A stretch of 64,000 nucleotides of DNA. Origin: Pseudooceanicola nanhaiensis (GTDB taxonomy: Bacteria > Pseudomonadota > Alphaproteobacteria > Rhodobacterales > Rhodobacteraceae). The notes beneath the pieces were generated by a model. The model saw only the letters and a list, made by a program, of their open reading frames with translations, was not told the DNA's origin and made no database searches. A program made the position numbers and the translations under genes. Below are positions 1-8,206 of this stretch, in pieces. The number at the start of each line of letters is the position of its first letter. The first letter of the stretch is position 1. The stretch spans positions 1 to 64,000 of the forward strand of contig NZ_JAIUZP010000017.1 in NCBI RefSeq assembly GCF_020171315.1, read 5' to 3'.

Positions 1-347
1 CCGCCCCCACACGAGCCTCGACGGGCTTACCCCGTGGGAGTATCACCAACGGTCAATAGAGGACCAAATCCTGAACAGAGCGAACTAAAAAACGCGGACA
101 CTACGGGGAGCAGGTCACGCGCTGCAGCATCGTGAACTGGAACTGAAGGACAGCTCTGGGCCGTTCACGTCGGCTCGAACGCAGGGCAAGGGCGGGAAGC
201 GGAAGTTCGCTGCGCGAAGTACGAGCGTCGGCAATGCGCAGAAGCAGCCTTTCACTGTCGGGCCCAGCGAGCCAAATGCCGCACACGAGCCTGCATTCTA
301 CGAAATCCCCAAGAACTGTGGAAACCGTTTCGCTCGTCCACGAGTTG
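1..347. other. Noncoding left edge with intergenic repeat
   Basis: I see no convincing gene here. The short open frames lack a plausible ribosome binding site and have no recognisable domain. The stretch holds one copy of an intergenic repeat (190-213) that recurs near 58.8-58.9 kb. The 3' end of the LysR gene lies at its right border. Confidence 0.5.
190..213 (+). repeat. Dispersed intergenic repeat, copy 1
   Basis: The 24 bases begin GGGCGG and end GTTCGCTGC. They match 58921-58944 at 20 of 24 positions, and 58813-58837 is a third copy with one extra base. All copies lie outside genes. Short GTTCGCTGC-type elements between genes are common in Rhodobacterales in my recollection; their function is unknown to me. 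Confidence 0.45.
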
Positions 348-1211
348 CTACGCCAGACCCTCAAGCCACTTGATAAAGGCAGCGGTTGCCGGGCGCGGCT
401 TCCAGGGAGGTGTCACGATGAAGAACTGATTGGTATAGTCGATCGGTATTGGCGCAACCTTGAGCGTTCCGCGTTGCACCTGAGCCCTTACGTCGCATTC
501 AGCCTCCAGGACCAGCCCCACTCCCTCTTCCCCGGCTCGGACTTTCAGCGAAGGATTGCCCAAGTCCAACGTGCGGATGTGACTGGTATCAATGCCGCAG
601 TGCTCAAGCACTGCTCTTTCCCAGAGCGCGTCTTCGGGGAACAACCAAGGCACAATGTTCCAATCAGTTGTGGGATCATCAACGAGGGAAGGCGACGCAT
701 AGGCTCGAATGGCCGTGTCCAGAAGAAGTCGTGATCTCAATCCCGGCCAATTTCCACGCCCCGCTCGGACTGCCAGATCGAGACCTTCCGCCACCAGGTC
801 CACTGCAGCATCTGACGGCATGAACGAGACCTCGATTTGCGGATGCTCGCTCCAGAACGAAGCGATTTCTGGAAAGATTACGGCCTCGGCAAAGAGGGCC
901 GTAGTCGTGACGCGAACTGGTCGGTTCGCGCCCTTTTCCTGAAGGAATTCCACCCCTTCCGCTATTGCCGCGAAGCCGACAGTCAGTGCCCGCGCCAGTT
1001 CGTGTCCCTCGAGCGTCAGGCTCACGCCACGTGGAGATCGATCCACGAGCTTCAAACCAATGTGCTCTTCGAGGGCCCGCACCTGCTGCGCTATAGCGGC
1101 ATGGGTCACGTTCAGTGACCGAGCGGCTTCCGAGAAGCTCTTGGACTGGGCGACAGCCTCGAATGCCTTCAGAGCCGTCAGTGACGGGAGTTTGGTCCAG
1201 TCAAGCACCAT
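348..1211 (-). CDS. LysR-family transcriptional regulator (GcvA-like)
   Basis: A 287-residue DNA-binding regulator. The N-terminal winged helix-turn-helix (about residues 8-66) reads LPSLTALKAFEAVAQSKSFS and then AARSLNVTHAAIAQQVRALE. The C-terminal two-lobed effector domain fills the rest. The start LPSLTALKAFE and the late AAFIKWLE segment resemble the GcvA/AmpR branch of LysR proteins. The gene is alone on its strand, with no obvious divergent target: 508 bases separate it from the methyltransferase gene on the right. The effector and target are unknown. A start at 1211 gives the usual length. Confidence 0.88.
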   Translation of the reverse strand: MVLDWTKLPSLTALKAFEAVAQSKSFSEAARSLNVTHAAIAQQVRALEEHIGLKLVDRSPRGVSLTLEGHELARALTVGFAAIAEGVEFLQEKGANRPVRVTTTALFAEAVIFPEIASFWSEHPQIEVSFMPSDAAVDLVAEGLDLAVRAGRGNWPGLRSRLLLDTAIRAYASPSLVDDPTTDWNIVPWLFPEDALWERAVLEHCGIDTSHIRTLDLGNPSLKVRAGEEGVGLVLEAECDVRAQVQRGTLKVAPIPIDYTNQFFIVTPPWKPRPATAAFIKWLEGLA

Positions 1212-1719
1212 GCTGATACCTCAGCTTTCAGCATTATAGAATTCCAGACTCAGAGTGTCGCAAGCAATATGCGACATATCCACTGAACATTAGACTTTCA
1301 GGGGACAAAAATGATATCCGTGAATACAGACCTGTTACGTGCAATGTCAGCTTTTGATGCGAGCGGACGCCCGCGACCCGGCCAGCGCGACACTCTTCGC
1401 CCGCCGCGCACGCTGCGGCGCCGGGAGCGTGCCTCTTCAGTTTCATTTGTCTTTCTGTCCTGGTGTAGTCTGCGCGCGCTTCATCTTTCCATGCCCGGGC
1501 CAAGGATCGCCAGAGACTGATGAGCCTCCATTGGGCCAAGAGCTGAATTTCAGGGCGATAGGTCCAACGGCCGCAATTCGCCGGGACCGACGGCGCATCT
1601 TGGGGGGCTCGCGTGCGCACCGAGCCGTAGCGCCGCATGTCCGGTTCGCACCCCATCTACGAGATGCTGCTTTTGGCATGAATACCTGCTATCCTGACCG
1701 AAAAAAGGGACAGCGTGTC
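1212..1719. other. 508-base intergenic stretch, unresolved
   Basis: This lies between the LysR gene and the methyltransferase gene and presumably holds both promoters. An open frame on the minus strand (1234-1656, about 140 codons) and one on the plus strand (1339-1719, upstream of and in frame with the methyltransferase) have no ribosome binding site and an arginine-rich, low-information composition. The part from about 1500 to 1660 could be a decayed mobile-element or gene fragment, but I cannot name it. Confidence 0.4.
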
Positions 1720-2562
1720 ATGGAAGCTAACAAGGCACAGGCTGACTACTGGACCTCACCCGCCGGCCTCAAGTGGATTGAACATGAACATGCTCTGGAT
1801 ACCGCGATGGCCGGTATGCTGGGCATGATGCTCGATACCGCAGACATTTCCTCAACGGATCGCATCATCGACATAGGGTGCGGAACTGGAGCGAGCACCC
1901 TCGAAGCGGCCCGACGGGTTCCAACCGGCAAGGTACTCGGGGTGGATATCTCTGAACCGCTTCTTGCGCGCGCTGCCCGCAGGGCAAAGGCGGAAGGCAT
2001 GCAAAATGCGTCGTTCCTATTGGCCGATGCTCAAACGCATGACTTTTCGGCCCAACCTTTCGATCTTCTCGTGTCCCGATTGGGCATGAGCTTCTTTTCC
2101 GACACGGTCGCGGCGCTGAAGAATCTATCCAATTCACTGAGCGATGGCGGGGCAATGATCTTCGTTTGCTGGGCTTCGGTGGGGATGAACCCTTGGTTTG
2201 AGATTCCGAAACAAGCGGCAGAGGAAAGGCTGGGGCCACAGCCCAAAGGGGACCCCACCGCCCCAGGACCGACGGCCTTTCAGGATTGTGATCGTGTCGC
2301 CGAGCTGATGGTACGTGCAGGCGTCTCCAATATCGAAGCACGTCCAGTGGACGTTGTCCTCACACCTCCGGGCGGGGTTGCGGGCGCGGCGCGCGCAGCA
2401 AGCAAGGTCGGTCCCGCGGCGCGGATCATGAAAGCCTATGACGGGACGAAAGCGGATGAGGATGCCATTGAAGGCGCCGTCAGAGACGCCTTCGAGGAAT
2501 TCGCAGCGGGCGATGTGGCACGGGTTCCCGCGGTGGTCAATTTATTCAGCTGCTCGCGCTGA
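1720..2562 (+). CDS. Class I SAM-dependent methyltransferase
   Basis: A 280-residue cytoplasmic methyltransferase of unknown substrate. The SAM-binding motif I is IIDIGCGTGAST (about residues 48-59), followed by VLGVDISEPLL (motif II region) and LLVSRLGMSFFSDTVAAL, the arrangement of UbiE/Methyltransf_25-type enzymes. I chose the ATG at 1720 because AAAAAAGGGA lies just upstream and because the SAM fold begins soon after. The frame is open much further upstream, but that extension is not protein-like. The C-terminus (PAVVNLFSCSR) is less typical than the common AAWIVTAR ending. It stands alone between a LysR gene and a convergent second methyltransferase. Confidence 0.85.
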   Translation: MEANKAQADYWTSPAGLKWIEHEHALDTAMAGMLGMMLDTADISSTDRIIDIGCGTGASTLEAARRVPTGKVLGVDISEPLLARAARRAKAEGMQNASFLLADAQTHDFSAQPFDLLVSRLGMSFFSDTVAALKNLSNSLSDGGAMIFVCWASVGMNPWFEIPKQAAEERLGPQPKGDPTAPGPTAFQDCDRVAELMVRAGVSNIEARPVDVVLTPPGGVAGAARAASKVGPAARIMKAYDGTKADEDAIEGAVRDAFEEFAAGDVARVPAVVNLFSCSR

Positions 2563-2674
2563 CTTGGCGACCGAAAATCTGCCGCTTAGCACCCCTCACT
2601 CCTCAAAGGGGCCAGCATCGCAGCACCGTCGCCAGACACTCATGGGTAACGGCATGCCGCTCCGGAGGCGTACG

Positions 2675-3466
2675 TTACCTGTGTCCGAGCGCGACATGCA
2701 CCGCATCCGGGTAGACCAGCCTGTCGCCCCGCTCGTAGGGGGCCATCTCGGTCTCAACATCTTCGATCAGGGCAGCTTTCCGGTCGTCGGGAAGGGCATC
2801 GAATGCATCCGCGATTGGCATCGAGCCGAGATGAAGTGGAACGAACACGCGCGCCGCAGGTACGTCGATGCTAAGTTCCTGCCTGACGATCCGCACCTCC
2901 GAGAAGCCGGCCTCGCCGAGCTGGGCCGACAGCTCGTCCGCGGAAGGGGTCTGCCTCTGCGCCCGCTGCTTGCTTGCGATCTCTGGAGAGATATGGCGCT
3001 CCACGGCCTTGCACACGGCCCTGGTATAGGGGCTGTGCCCATCCCAGATAGAGAGGCCCATGCGTCCGCCCGGAGCCAAAACGCGCCGGGATTCGGCTAG
3101 AGCAGCAGGTTTGTCGGGGAAATAGTGGTAGCCGTGTTGCGACATGACGACGTCAACCGACCCGCTTGGCAGACCGCTGTCGGATGCGTCCCGTTCAAGC
3201 CATTCGATATCCTGCCCAACCGCGAGGCTTTTTGCCTTGGCAATCATGGCGGCGTTGACGTCGAGGCCTGTGACGGTTCCGCCGGGTGCCACCATGTCCC
3301 GGGACATCCTGGTCGTCACGCCCGTGCCGCAGGCGACGTCAAGCACGTTCTCGCCCGGCCGGAGCGCAAGCAGTTCCATCAGGGCTTCGGCCCAGCGTCC
3401 GAACCAGAGAGGCACCATGACCGTTTCATAGATTTCGGGCGCAGAGCCGGCCAATTGAAACGCCAT
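2675..3466 (-). CDS. Class I SAM-dependent methyltransferase (UbiE-like)
   Basis: A 263-residue methyltransferase. Motif I is NVLDVACGTGVTTR (about residues 40-53), motif II VTGLDVNAAMI, and the post-motif strand is VDVVMSQHGYHYFPDKPAAL followed by RVLAPGGRMGLSIW, typical of Methyltransf_11/UbiE-like proteins. The ATG at 3466 has GGAGG seven bases upstream on the minus strand. It converges with the other methyltransferase gene and is not closely related to it in the visible sequence. The substrate cannot be deduced; small-molecule or quinone-like acceptors are typical of this family. Confidence 0.87.
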   Translation of the reverse strand: MAFQLAGSAPEIYETVMVPLWFGRWAEALMELLALRPGENVLDVACGTGVTTRMSRDMVAPGGTVTGLDVNAAMIAKAKSLAVGQDIEWLERDASDSGLPSGSVDVVMSQHGYHYFPDKPAALAESRRVLAPGGRMGLSIWDGHSPYTRAVCKAVERHISPEIASKQRAQRQTPSADELSAQLGEAGFSEVRIVRQELSIDVPAARVFVPLHLGSMPIADAFDALPDDRKAALIEDVETEMAPYERGDRLVYPDAVHVALGHR

Positions 3467-3831
3467 TCGCCTTCCTCCCGATCAAGTGGCAGCTCAGCAT
3501 CGCCGAGGCCGATCTTCCTTCCCGAATACCACAGGATGTCTGCATTGTCCGCATCAGCCACATTCGGCCCCGATTTTGCTGCGCCAGGCCTTGAACGTCC
3601 GTTTCGGGAAAGCCGCGCTGCGGCGGTGGATGCCTTGGGAATTGTCCGGCGGGGGCCGAAACGCGCCCTACGCTGCGCCTTGGGCTTGCGTCAGCAGAAC
3701 GCGAAAAGCAGCCGGTTGCCCCGCGGGCAAGTGGGCGAGGGACACGGATGCTAAGGCGGAAGAGGCAGCGGGGCCCCCGGCCCGGGCTTCATCGGTGCAG
3801 CCTGCGCGGAGCGGCGGAGTGCCGACAATGC
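3467..3831. other. 365-base noncoding stretch
   Basis: This lies between two minus-strand genes. A short minus-strand frame (starting 3561, beginning MADADNADILWYSGRKIG) looks protein-like for about 30 residues and then runs into the methyltransferase start in another frame. It may be a gene remnant. The rest is GC-rich and gives no recognisable domain. Confidence 0.35.
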
Positions 3832-4521
3832 CTAAGACGCCAGCTTCCGTTCCTTGGCGAAGGGGCTCAGCCCCAGCCAACTCTGCATGGCGGTGGCGAC
3901 CGCTTTGGGCCCGGTAAGCTCCAGCTTGTCGGCAGACTGAGAGACCGTTGTCAGCCCCATCCAGATCGCGGTCATGGTCCGCAGATCGGTTTCCACGTAG
4001 AGATCGACATCGAACCCCGGATCGGCCAGGCAGAGGTCCACCTCGCCGGTTTCCTCGACGATCAGCCACCAGGATCTCTTGCCGGCGGAGAGCTCGGGGA
4101 AGCGGAAGTTCAGCACGGTGCGCCCGGGCGGCAGCGGGGATGGGTCGAGATTGCGGCGCATGTCCCACATCAGGAGAGAGACATCGAGCCGTTCAAGGGA
4201 GGGTTCGGACTCGACCCACTTCTGGCCCCAGATCCCGAAGGCTTCGACGATCGGCAGCAAGTCCCGTCCTGCCGGTGTCAGAAGGTAGTCGACCGCTTGG
4301 GACCGCGGCACCGGCTGCCTCTCGACGATGCCGGCCGCCTCCAGTTCCCGCAGGCGCTGTGCCAGAAGGGACCGCGACATCCGCGGCACGCCGCGCCGGA
4401 TGTCGTTGAACCGGGTCGAGCCCGCCACCAGTTCCCGGACGACGACCATGGTCCATCGCGTACAGAGCACTTCGGCGGCCATGGCGACGGGACAGAACTG
4501 GAAATAGCTGGCGTTGGACAT
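3832..4521 (-). CDS. HxlR-type winged-helix transcriptional regulator
   Basis: A 229-residue regulator. The HxlR domain fills residues 1-110: the opening FCPVAMAAEVLCTRWTMVVV and then ELVAGSTRFNDIRRGVPRMS followed by LLAQRLRELEAAGIVERQPV are the family core. The C-terminal half (about 120-229) resembles SCP2-like ligand-binding extensions found in longer HxlR proteins. The start is the ATG at 4521, which has GAGGAGG seven bases upstream. A GTG at 4536 overlaps that ribosome binding site and is rejected. It is divergent from the FAD oxidase gene, which it probably controls through the inverted repeat at 4588-4605. Confidence 0.87.
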   Translation of the reverse strand: MSNASYFQFCPVAMAAEVLCTRWTMVVVRELVAGSTRFNDIRRGVPRMSRSLLAQRLRELEAAGIVERQPVPRSQAVDYLLTPAGRDLLPIVEAFGIWGQKWVESEPSLERLDVSLLMWDMRRNLDPSPLPPGRTVLNFRFPELSAGKRSWWLIVEETGEVDLCLADPGFDVDLYVETDLRTMTAIWMGLTTVSQSADKLELTGPKAVATAMQSWLGLSPFAKERKLAS

Positions 4522-4587
4522 TGCTGACCTCCTCACTGGCTTGTCTCAGAATAGCAGGTTTCCCCTGAAAAGTCGCAAGTCCAGTTT

Positions 4588-4605
4588 CTGGACCGGCTGG
4601 TCCAG
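4588..4605. promoter_or_regulatory. Candidate HxlR operator (inverted repeat)
   Basis: CTGGACC-GGCT-GGTCCAG is a perfect 7-base inverted repeat in the divergent promoter region between the HxlR gene and the FAD oxidase gene. HxlR-type regulators bind as dimers to such symmetric sites next to their own gene. The assignment is inference from position and symmetry. Confidence 0.5.
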
Positions 4606-4728
4606 TCCCGACACTGGTTCTGAAAGAGAGCCACCCGCATCCTCTTCCCGAGCGGTCGGACTAGGCTGATCGACGAAGGGTCTGCCCTGTCCGAAAGGGC
4701 CGTTCCAACACCAGAGTCGGAGGTAGTG

Positions 4729-6174
4729 ATGAAAGACCAAATTCAAATGAACGACCTGAGCGGGGGACAGACGGTGATCGGCGCGGAGGCGTTGGAGCCG
4801 CTGGCGGCCGCATTGCGCGGTACCCTCCTGCAAGAGGGTGATCCGGGGTTCGATCCTGCACGCGCCATCTGGAACGGGATGATCGACCGGAAGCCGTCCC
4901 TGATCGTGCAGGCCGCCGGACCTGCCGACATCCGTGCCGCGGTGGATTTCGCGCGGACCAACGGGTTGCGCATGGCCATCCGCGCCGGCGGGCACCAGAT
5001 CGCGGGGCTTGCCGTCGAAGAAGGCTCCATGATGCTGGATCTGTCCGCCATGCGGTCGGTCCGGGTGGACGCCAAGGCCGGCACCGTGAGGGTGGAGCCG
5101 GGCGCGACCCTTGGCGATCTCGATCACGAGACGCAGGCCTTCGGTCTGGCCGTACCGGTCGGGGTGAATTCGACGACCGGCATCGCCGGGCTGACCCTTG
5201 GCGGCGGCTTCGGCTGGATCACGCGCAAGTACGGCATGACGATCGACAACCTGATCTCCGCCGATGTGGTCCTGGCCAACGGGGAATGTGTCCGGGCCTC
5301 CGCGCAGGAGAACCCCGATCTGTTCTGGGCCCTGCGCGGCGGTGGCGGCAACTTCGGTGTCGTCAGCTCGTTCGAGTTCCGTGCCCATCCTGTCGGGCCA
5401 GAGGTCCTGTCCGGCCTTGTCATCCACCCGTTCGAGGCGGCGGCAGACCTGCTGCCGAAGTTCCAGGAGCTGTGCGACCGGGCCCCGGATGACCTGACGA
5501 TCTGGTCGGTGCTGCGCAAGGCGCCCCCGCTGCCGTTCCTTCCGGAGGACTGGCATGGGCGCGAGGTCCTGATCTTTGCCGCCTGCTATGCGGGCGACAT
5601 GGCGGAGGGCGAGGCCGCCATGCGTGAGCTGCGGGCCCTCGGCACGCCGATCGTGGACGTCATCGGCCCGCATCCGTTCACCGGCTGGCAAGCCGCCTTC
5701 GATCCGCTGCTGGCGCCCGGGGCGCGCAACTACTGGAAAAGCCGCGACTTCCTGCGCCTCGGCGCCGGGACGATCGGGGCCATCCTCGACGCGGTCGGCG
5801 ATCTGCCGGATCCACAGAGCGAGGTGTTCATCGCGCATGTCGGCGGCGCCATGGCCCGCGTGGCGGCGGATGCGACGGCCTACCCGCAACGGGCGGGGCA
5901 CTTCGTCATGAATGTCCACACCCGCTGGGACGACCCTGTGAAGGACACCGCCTGCATCGACTGGGCGCGGCAGCTGTTCCGTGACACCGCCGCCGATGCG
6001 GCCCCCAGCGTCTATGTGAACTTCATGCCCGAGGATGAACCCGACCGTCTCGGCGAGGCCTATGGCGGCAACATGCAGCGCCTGCAGGAGATCAAGGCGC
6101 GGTACGACCCGGGCAACCTGCTCCGGGTCAACCACAACATCCGGCCCATGCTCGCGCAACAGGCGGCCCAGTGA
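4729..6174 (+). CDS. FAD-binding oxidoreductase, berberine bridge enzyme type
   Basis: A 481-residue flavin-dependent oxidase. The FAD-binding PCMH-type domain spans about residues 45-225: RAGGHQIAGLAV carries the His that usually binds the flavin 8-alpha position covalently, and GIAGLTLGGGFGWITRKYGM and ALRGGGGNFGVVSSFEF are family signatures. The C-terminus has the BBE domain (VYVNFMPEDEPDR, YGGNMQRLQEIKARYDP). The Cys that makes the second flavin link in bicovalent members is replaced (VNSTTGIAGL), so single covalent attachment is expected. GGAGG lies five bases before ATG 4729. It is divergent from an HxlR regulator and followed by a globin gene 95 bases downstream. Confidence 0.9.
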   Translation: MKDQIQMNDLSGGQTVIGAEALEPLAAALRGTLLQEGDPGFDPARAIWNGMIDRKPSLIVQAAGPADIRAAVDFARTNGLRMAIRAGGHQIAGLAVEEGSMMLDLSAMRSVRVDAKAGTVRVEPGATLGDLDHETQAFGLAVPVGVNSTTGIAGLTLGGGFGWITRKYGMTIDNLISADVVLANGECVRASAQENPDLFWALRGGGGNFGVVSSFEFRAHPVGPEVLSGLVIHPFEAAADLLPKFQELCDRAPDDLTIWSVLRKAPPLPFLPEDWHGREVLIFAACYAGDMAEGEAAMRELRALGTPIVDVIGPHPFTGWQAAFDPLLAPGARNYWKSRDFLRLGAGTIGAILDAVGDLPDPQSEVFIAHVGGAMARVAADATAYPQRAGHFVMNVHTRWDDPVKDTACIDWARQLFRDTAADAAPSVYVNFMPEDEPDRLGEAYGGNMQRLQEIKARYDPGNLLRVNHNIRPMLAQQAAQ

Positions 6175-6268
6175 TCGCGGCGTGATCCCAGTGTGATCCC
6201 GGCGCGGGCCTGCTGTCAGGCCTGCGTCTCCTCCCCAAGCGACGATCCTCAGCCAGGAGGCAAGACAG

Positions 6269-6643
6269 ATGGAACAGACACTCTACACCCGTCTCGGTGG
6301 TCAGCCGGGCATCAAAGCCCTGGTCGACGACATCATCGAGGCCCACATGACCAACCCCACGCTTGGTCCGCGCTTCCTGCCCTATCGGGAAAGACCCGGC
6401 GATCTGGACGCAGCCAAGGCGCATCTTTGCGAATTTCTGGGGGCGGGGTCCGGGGGGCCGGAGGCCTACACCGGGCTGGACATGGTGGCGGCGCATCGTG
6501 GCATGAACATCAGTGCGGCCGAATACATGGCGGCCTTGGACGATATCATGGCCACCCTGGCCAATCATGAGATTGATGACCAGACCTGCAAGGATGTCCT
6601 GATGATCAGCTTCACGCTGAAGTCCGACATCATCGGGCAGTAA
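6269..6643 (+). CDS. Group I truncated hemoglobin
   Basis: A 124-residue globin of the 2-over-2 fold. It begins LYTRLGGQPGIKALVDDIIE, the usual opening of group I truncated globins. FLPYRERP and KAHLCEFLGAGSGGPEAYTG lead to MVAAHRGMNISAAEY, where the His of AAHRGM is the expected proximal haem ligand. The ATG has AGGAGG ten bases upstream. It lies 95 bases behind the FAD oxidase gene on the same strand and may be co-transcribed with it. An oxygen or nitric oxide role beside an oxygen-using flavoenzyme is plausible but unproven. Confidence 0.9.
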   Translation: MEQTLYTRLGGQPGIKALVDDIIEAHMTNPTLGPRFLPYRERPGDLDAAKAHLCEFLGAGSGGPEAYTGLDMVAAHRGMNISAAEYMAALDDIMATLANHEIDDQTCKDVLMISFTLKSDIIGQ

Positions 6644-6984
6644 CCAGACCGCACTCCTGCGGTCGTTCGGGCTGCCTGGATCGCCACGCTGCGCCTCGCT
6701 CGAGTGGCAGCGATGGGTTGGCCCCTTCATCCGCCGCATCAGGCGCGAAGGTCGGCTCTGGGCCAGGAGCGTCGTGACGTGCTTCCTGACTGGTCAGGCG
6801 ACCTGCCCCAGAGCCTCATGATTTCTTAGAGCCCGCTATAGCCAATGATTGCCGAAGCCGATGCACCGCGCGAAGCGAACCTGTTGGCGCGTACGTTAGG
6901 GATGATCATCACGCAAACTGCGATCGGCCCCGGCGGAGGAAGGGCTCGCCTCATAGGCGGGCACTTCCTCCGCCGCACTTGCGG
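6644..6984. other. 341-base noncoding stretch between convergent genes
   Basis: It separates the globin gene (plus) from the cupin gene (minus). It contains a small stem at 6648-6663 (ACCGCA-CTCC-TGCGGT) just after the globin stop, and a large stem-loop at 6931-6975 just after the cupin stop. Nothing else is recognisable. Confidence 0.5.
6931..6975 (-). terminator. Large stem-loop behind the cupin gene
   Basis: CGGCGGAGGAAG (6931-6942) pairs perfectly with CTTCCTCCGCCG (6964-6975), and the loop itself contains a second near-perfect stem. It starts ten bases after the cupin stop codon on the minus strand. No T-run follows, so it may act as a 3' mRNA stabiliser or part of a factor-dependent end. 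Confidence 0.5.
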
Positions 6985-8106
6985 TCAGTCGTGAACCACC
7001 AGAACATTCAGATCCAGTTCGTCCATATGCGCCATGACCCGATCGAACCGGAACGCAGGCGGCTCTACCGGGAAGACGTGGATATCCGTCGGGTCCCCGA
7101 TGTAGCGGAAAAATGGCTCGAAGACCGCAGGGACAAGCCAGCCGAAGAACTTGGTGTAGGGGGTGTCCAGGCGGTAGCTGTGAACCGTGCCCGCCGTCAC
7201 CTGGCAAAAGTCACCGGGGTGCAGGGTCAGCTCCTGACCGTTGACCCATAGCGTCATCCGGCCTTCGAGACAGAAGAAGTTCTCGGTATGGTGCTTGTGG
7301 TAGTGCCACGGGATCGGGTGTCCGGCGGGGCCTTCGGTCATCACCGAGAAGAATGAACCGTCCGTCGAGGCGGATGTCTGCAGGAAAGAGAAGAGCTGAT
7401 CGGCCGCCACCAGACGTTCCCCTTCGCCTTCCATGAGCACGTAGGGGCGGCGCTCTCCCGGTACGCCACGCTCGGTCACCAGGACGGGCTCGGCCGCAGG
7501 CAGGTCTCCCGCCCAAGTCACATCTGCGACCTGCGCGGCCGCGTCCAGGCGGTCCTGTCCGATCGTCAGGTCAGGCGCGTCAGGCTGGACCGGACGGGAA
7601 AACGGCGCACCGAGCGCCTCGTAGAACCCAGCGAGACCTGACCCGATGGACCAGGTGAGGACGCGCGTGCGCCAACTCTTCATGCGATAGCCGTGGACGG
7701 TCCCGGCAGGGACATAGGCGTAGTCCCCGGCCGTCAACAGGTGGACCTTGCCATCGAGATGGAGTTCCAGCCGACCGGCCATGACATAGAGCGCTTCCTC
7801 CGTTTCGTCATGGCGATGCAGCGGCAGGCCCGCCTCCATGGATCCCGTCAGAACTGCGGCCTGGCAATCGCCACCGGTGTCCTGGGGCCGCGCGATCAGC
7901 GTCGCGACATGACCGCCGATCAGGTGGTGCTCGCCCTCTCCGTCACGGAGCGCGTAAAGTTCAGGCCTGCCAGGCAGTTGACCATTGGCCTGCGCAAAGG
8001 GGATCTGCCCCAGCGGTGCATCCGCAAGGGCGACGTCGCCCGTGATCGCGGCGGCAGCCCCGCCGATCGCTGCGTTTCGAAAGAAGGTCCTGCGTGTCAG
8101 TTTCAT
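6985..8106 (-). CDS. Tat-exported bicupin, quercetin 2,3-dioxygenase-like
   Basis: A 373-residue exported protein with two cupin domains. The N-terminus MKLTRRTFFRNAAIGGAAAA has the twin-arginine pattern, so it should be folded before export. Cupin 1 shows HRHDETEEALYVMAGRLELH with PAGTVHGYR; cupin 2 shows HYHKHHTENFFCLEGRMTLW with TAGTVHSYR. Both retain His-x-His, Glu and His metal ligands, as in YxaG-type quercetin dioxygenases. Start at 8106 fits AGGA upstream and the Tat motif. It is divergent from a LysR regulator that probably controls it. A substrate other than a flavonoid is quite possible. Confidence 0.87.
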   Translation of the reverse strand: MKLTRRTFFRNAAIGGAAAAITGDVALADAPLGQIPFAQANGQLPGRPELYALRDGEGEHHLIGGHVATLIARPQDTGGDCQAAVLTGSMEAGLPLHRHDETEEALYVMAGRLELHLDGKVHLLTAGDYAYVPAGTVHGYRMKSWRTRVLTWSIGSGLAGFYEALGAPFSRPVQPDAPDLTIGQDRLDAAAQVADVTWAGDLPAAEPVLVTERGVPGERRPYVLMEGEGERLVAADQLFSFLQTSASTDGSFFSVMTEGPAGHPIPWHYHKHHTENFFCLEGRMTLWVNGQELTLHPGDFCQVTAGTVHSYRLDTPYTKFFGWLVPAVFEPFFRYIGDPTDIHVFPVEPPAFRFDRVMAHMDELDLNVLVVHD

Positions 8107-8206
8107 GCCGTGTCCTAAGCATTTGATCGTTTCGAGCCGTGGGTATCGCGCAAGACAAATAAGGTATAATAGGTATTTCTGACCCAATGATCACGGATAC
8201 TGATTT
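8107..8206. promoter_or_regulatory. Divergent promoter region, cupin / LysR
   Basis: One hundred bases shared by two divergent genes. A consensus -10 hexamer TATAAT (8165-8170) sits inside a direct repeat AGGTAT-AAT-AGGTAT, about 40 bases before the LysR start. No clear -35 is visible at the right distance. The repeat could be part of the LysR binding site; this is inference. Confidence 0.4.

Noticed and set aside
1234-1656. Minus-strand frame of about 140 codons upstream of the methyltransferase
   Set aside because: No ribosome binding site and no recognisable domain; part may be a fossil of a mobile element but nothing firm can be shown.
1339-1719. Longer N-terminus for the first methyltransferase
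   Set aside because: The extension has low-quality composition, and ATG 1720 has a good ribosome binding site directly before the SAM domain.
3379-3561. Short minus-strand frame starting MADADNADILW
   Set aside because: Only the first 30 residues look protein-like and it overlaps the methyltransferase start; kept only as a possible remnant.
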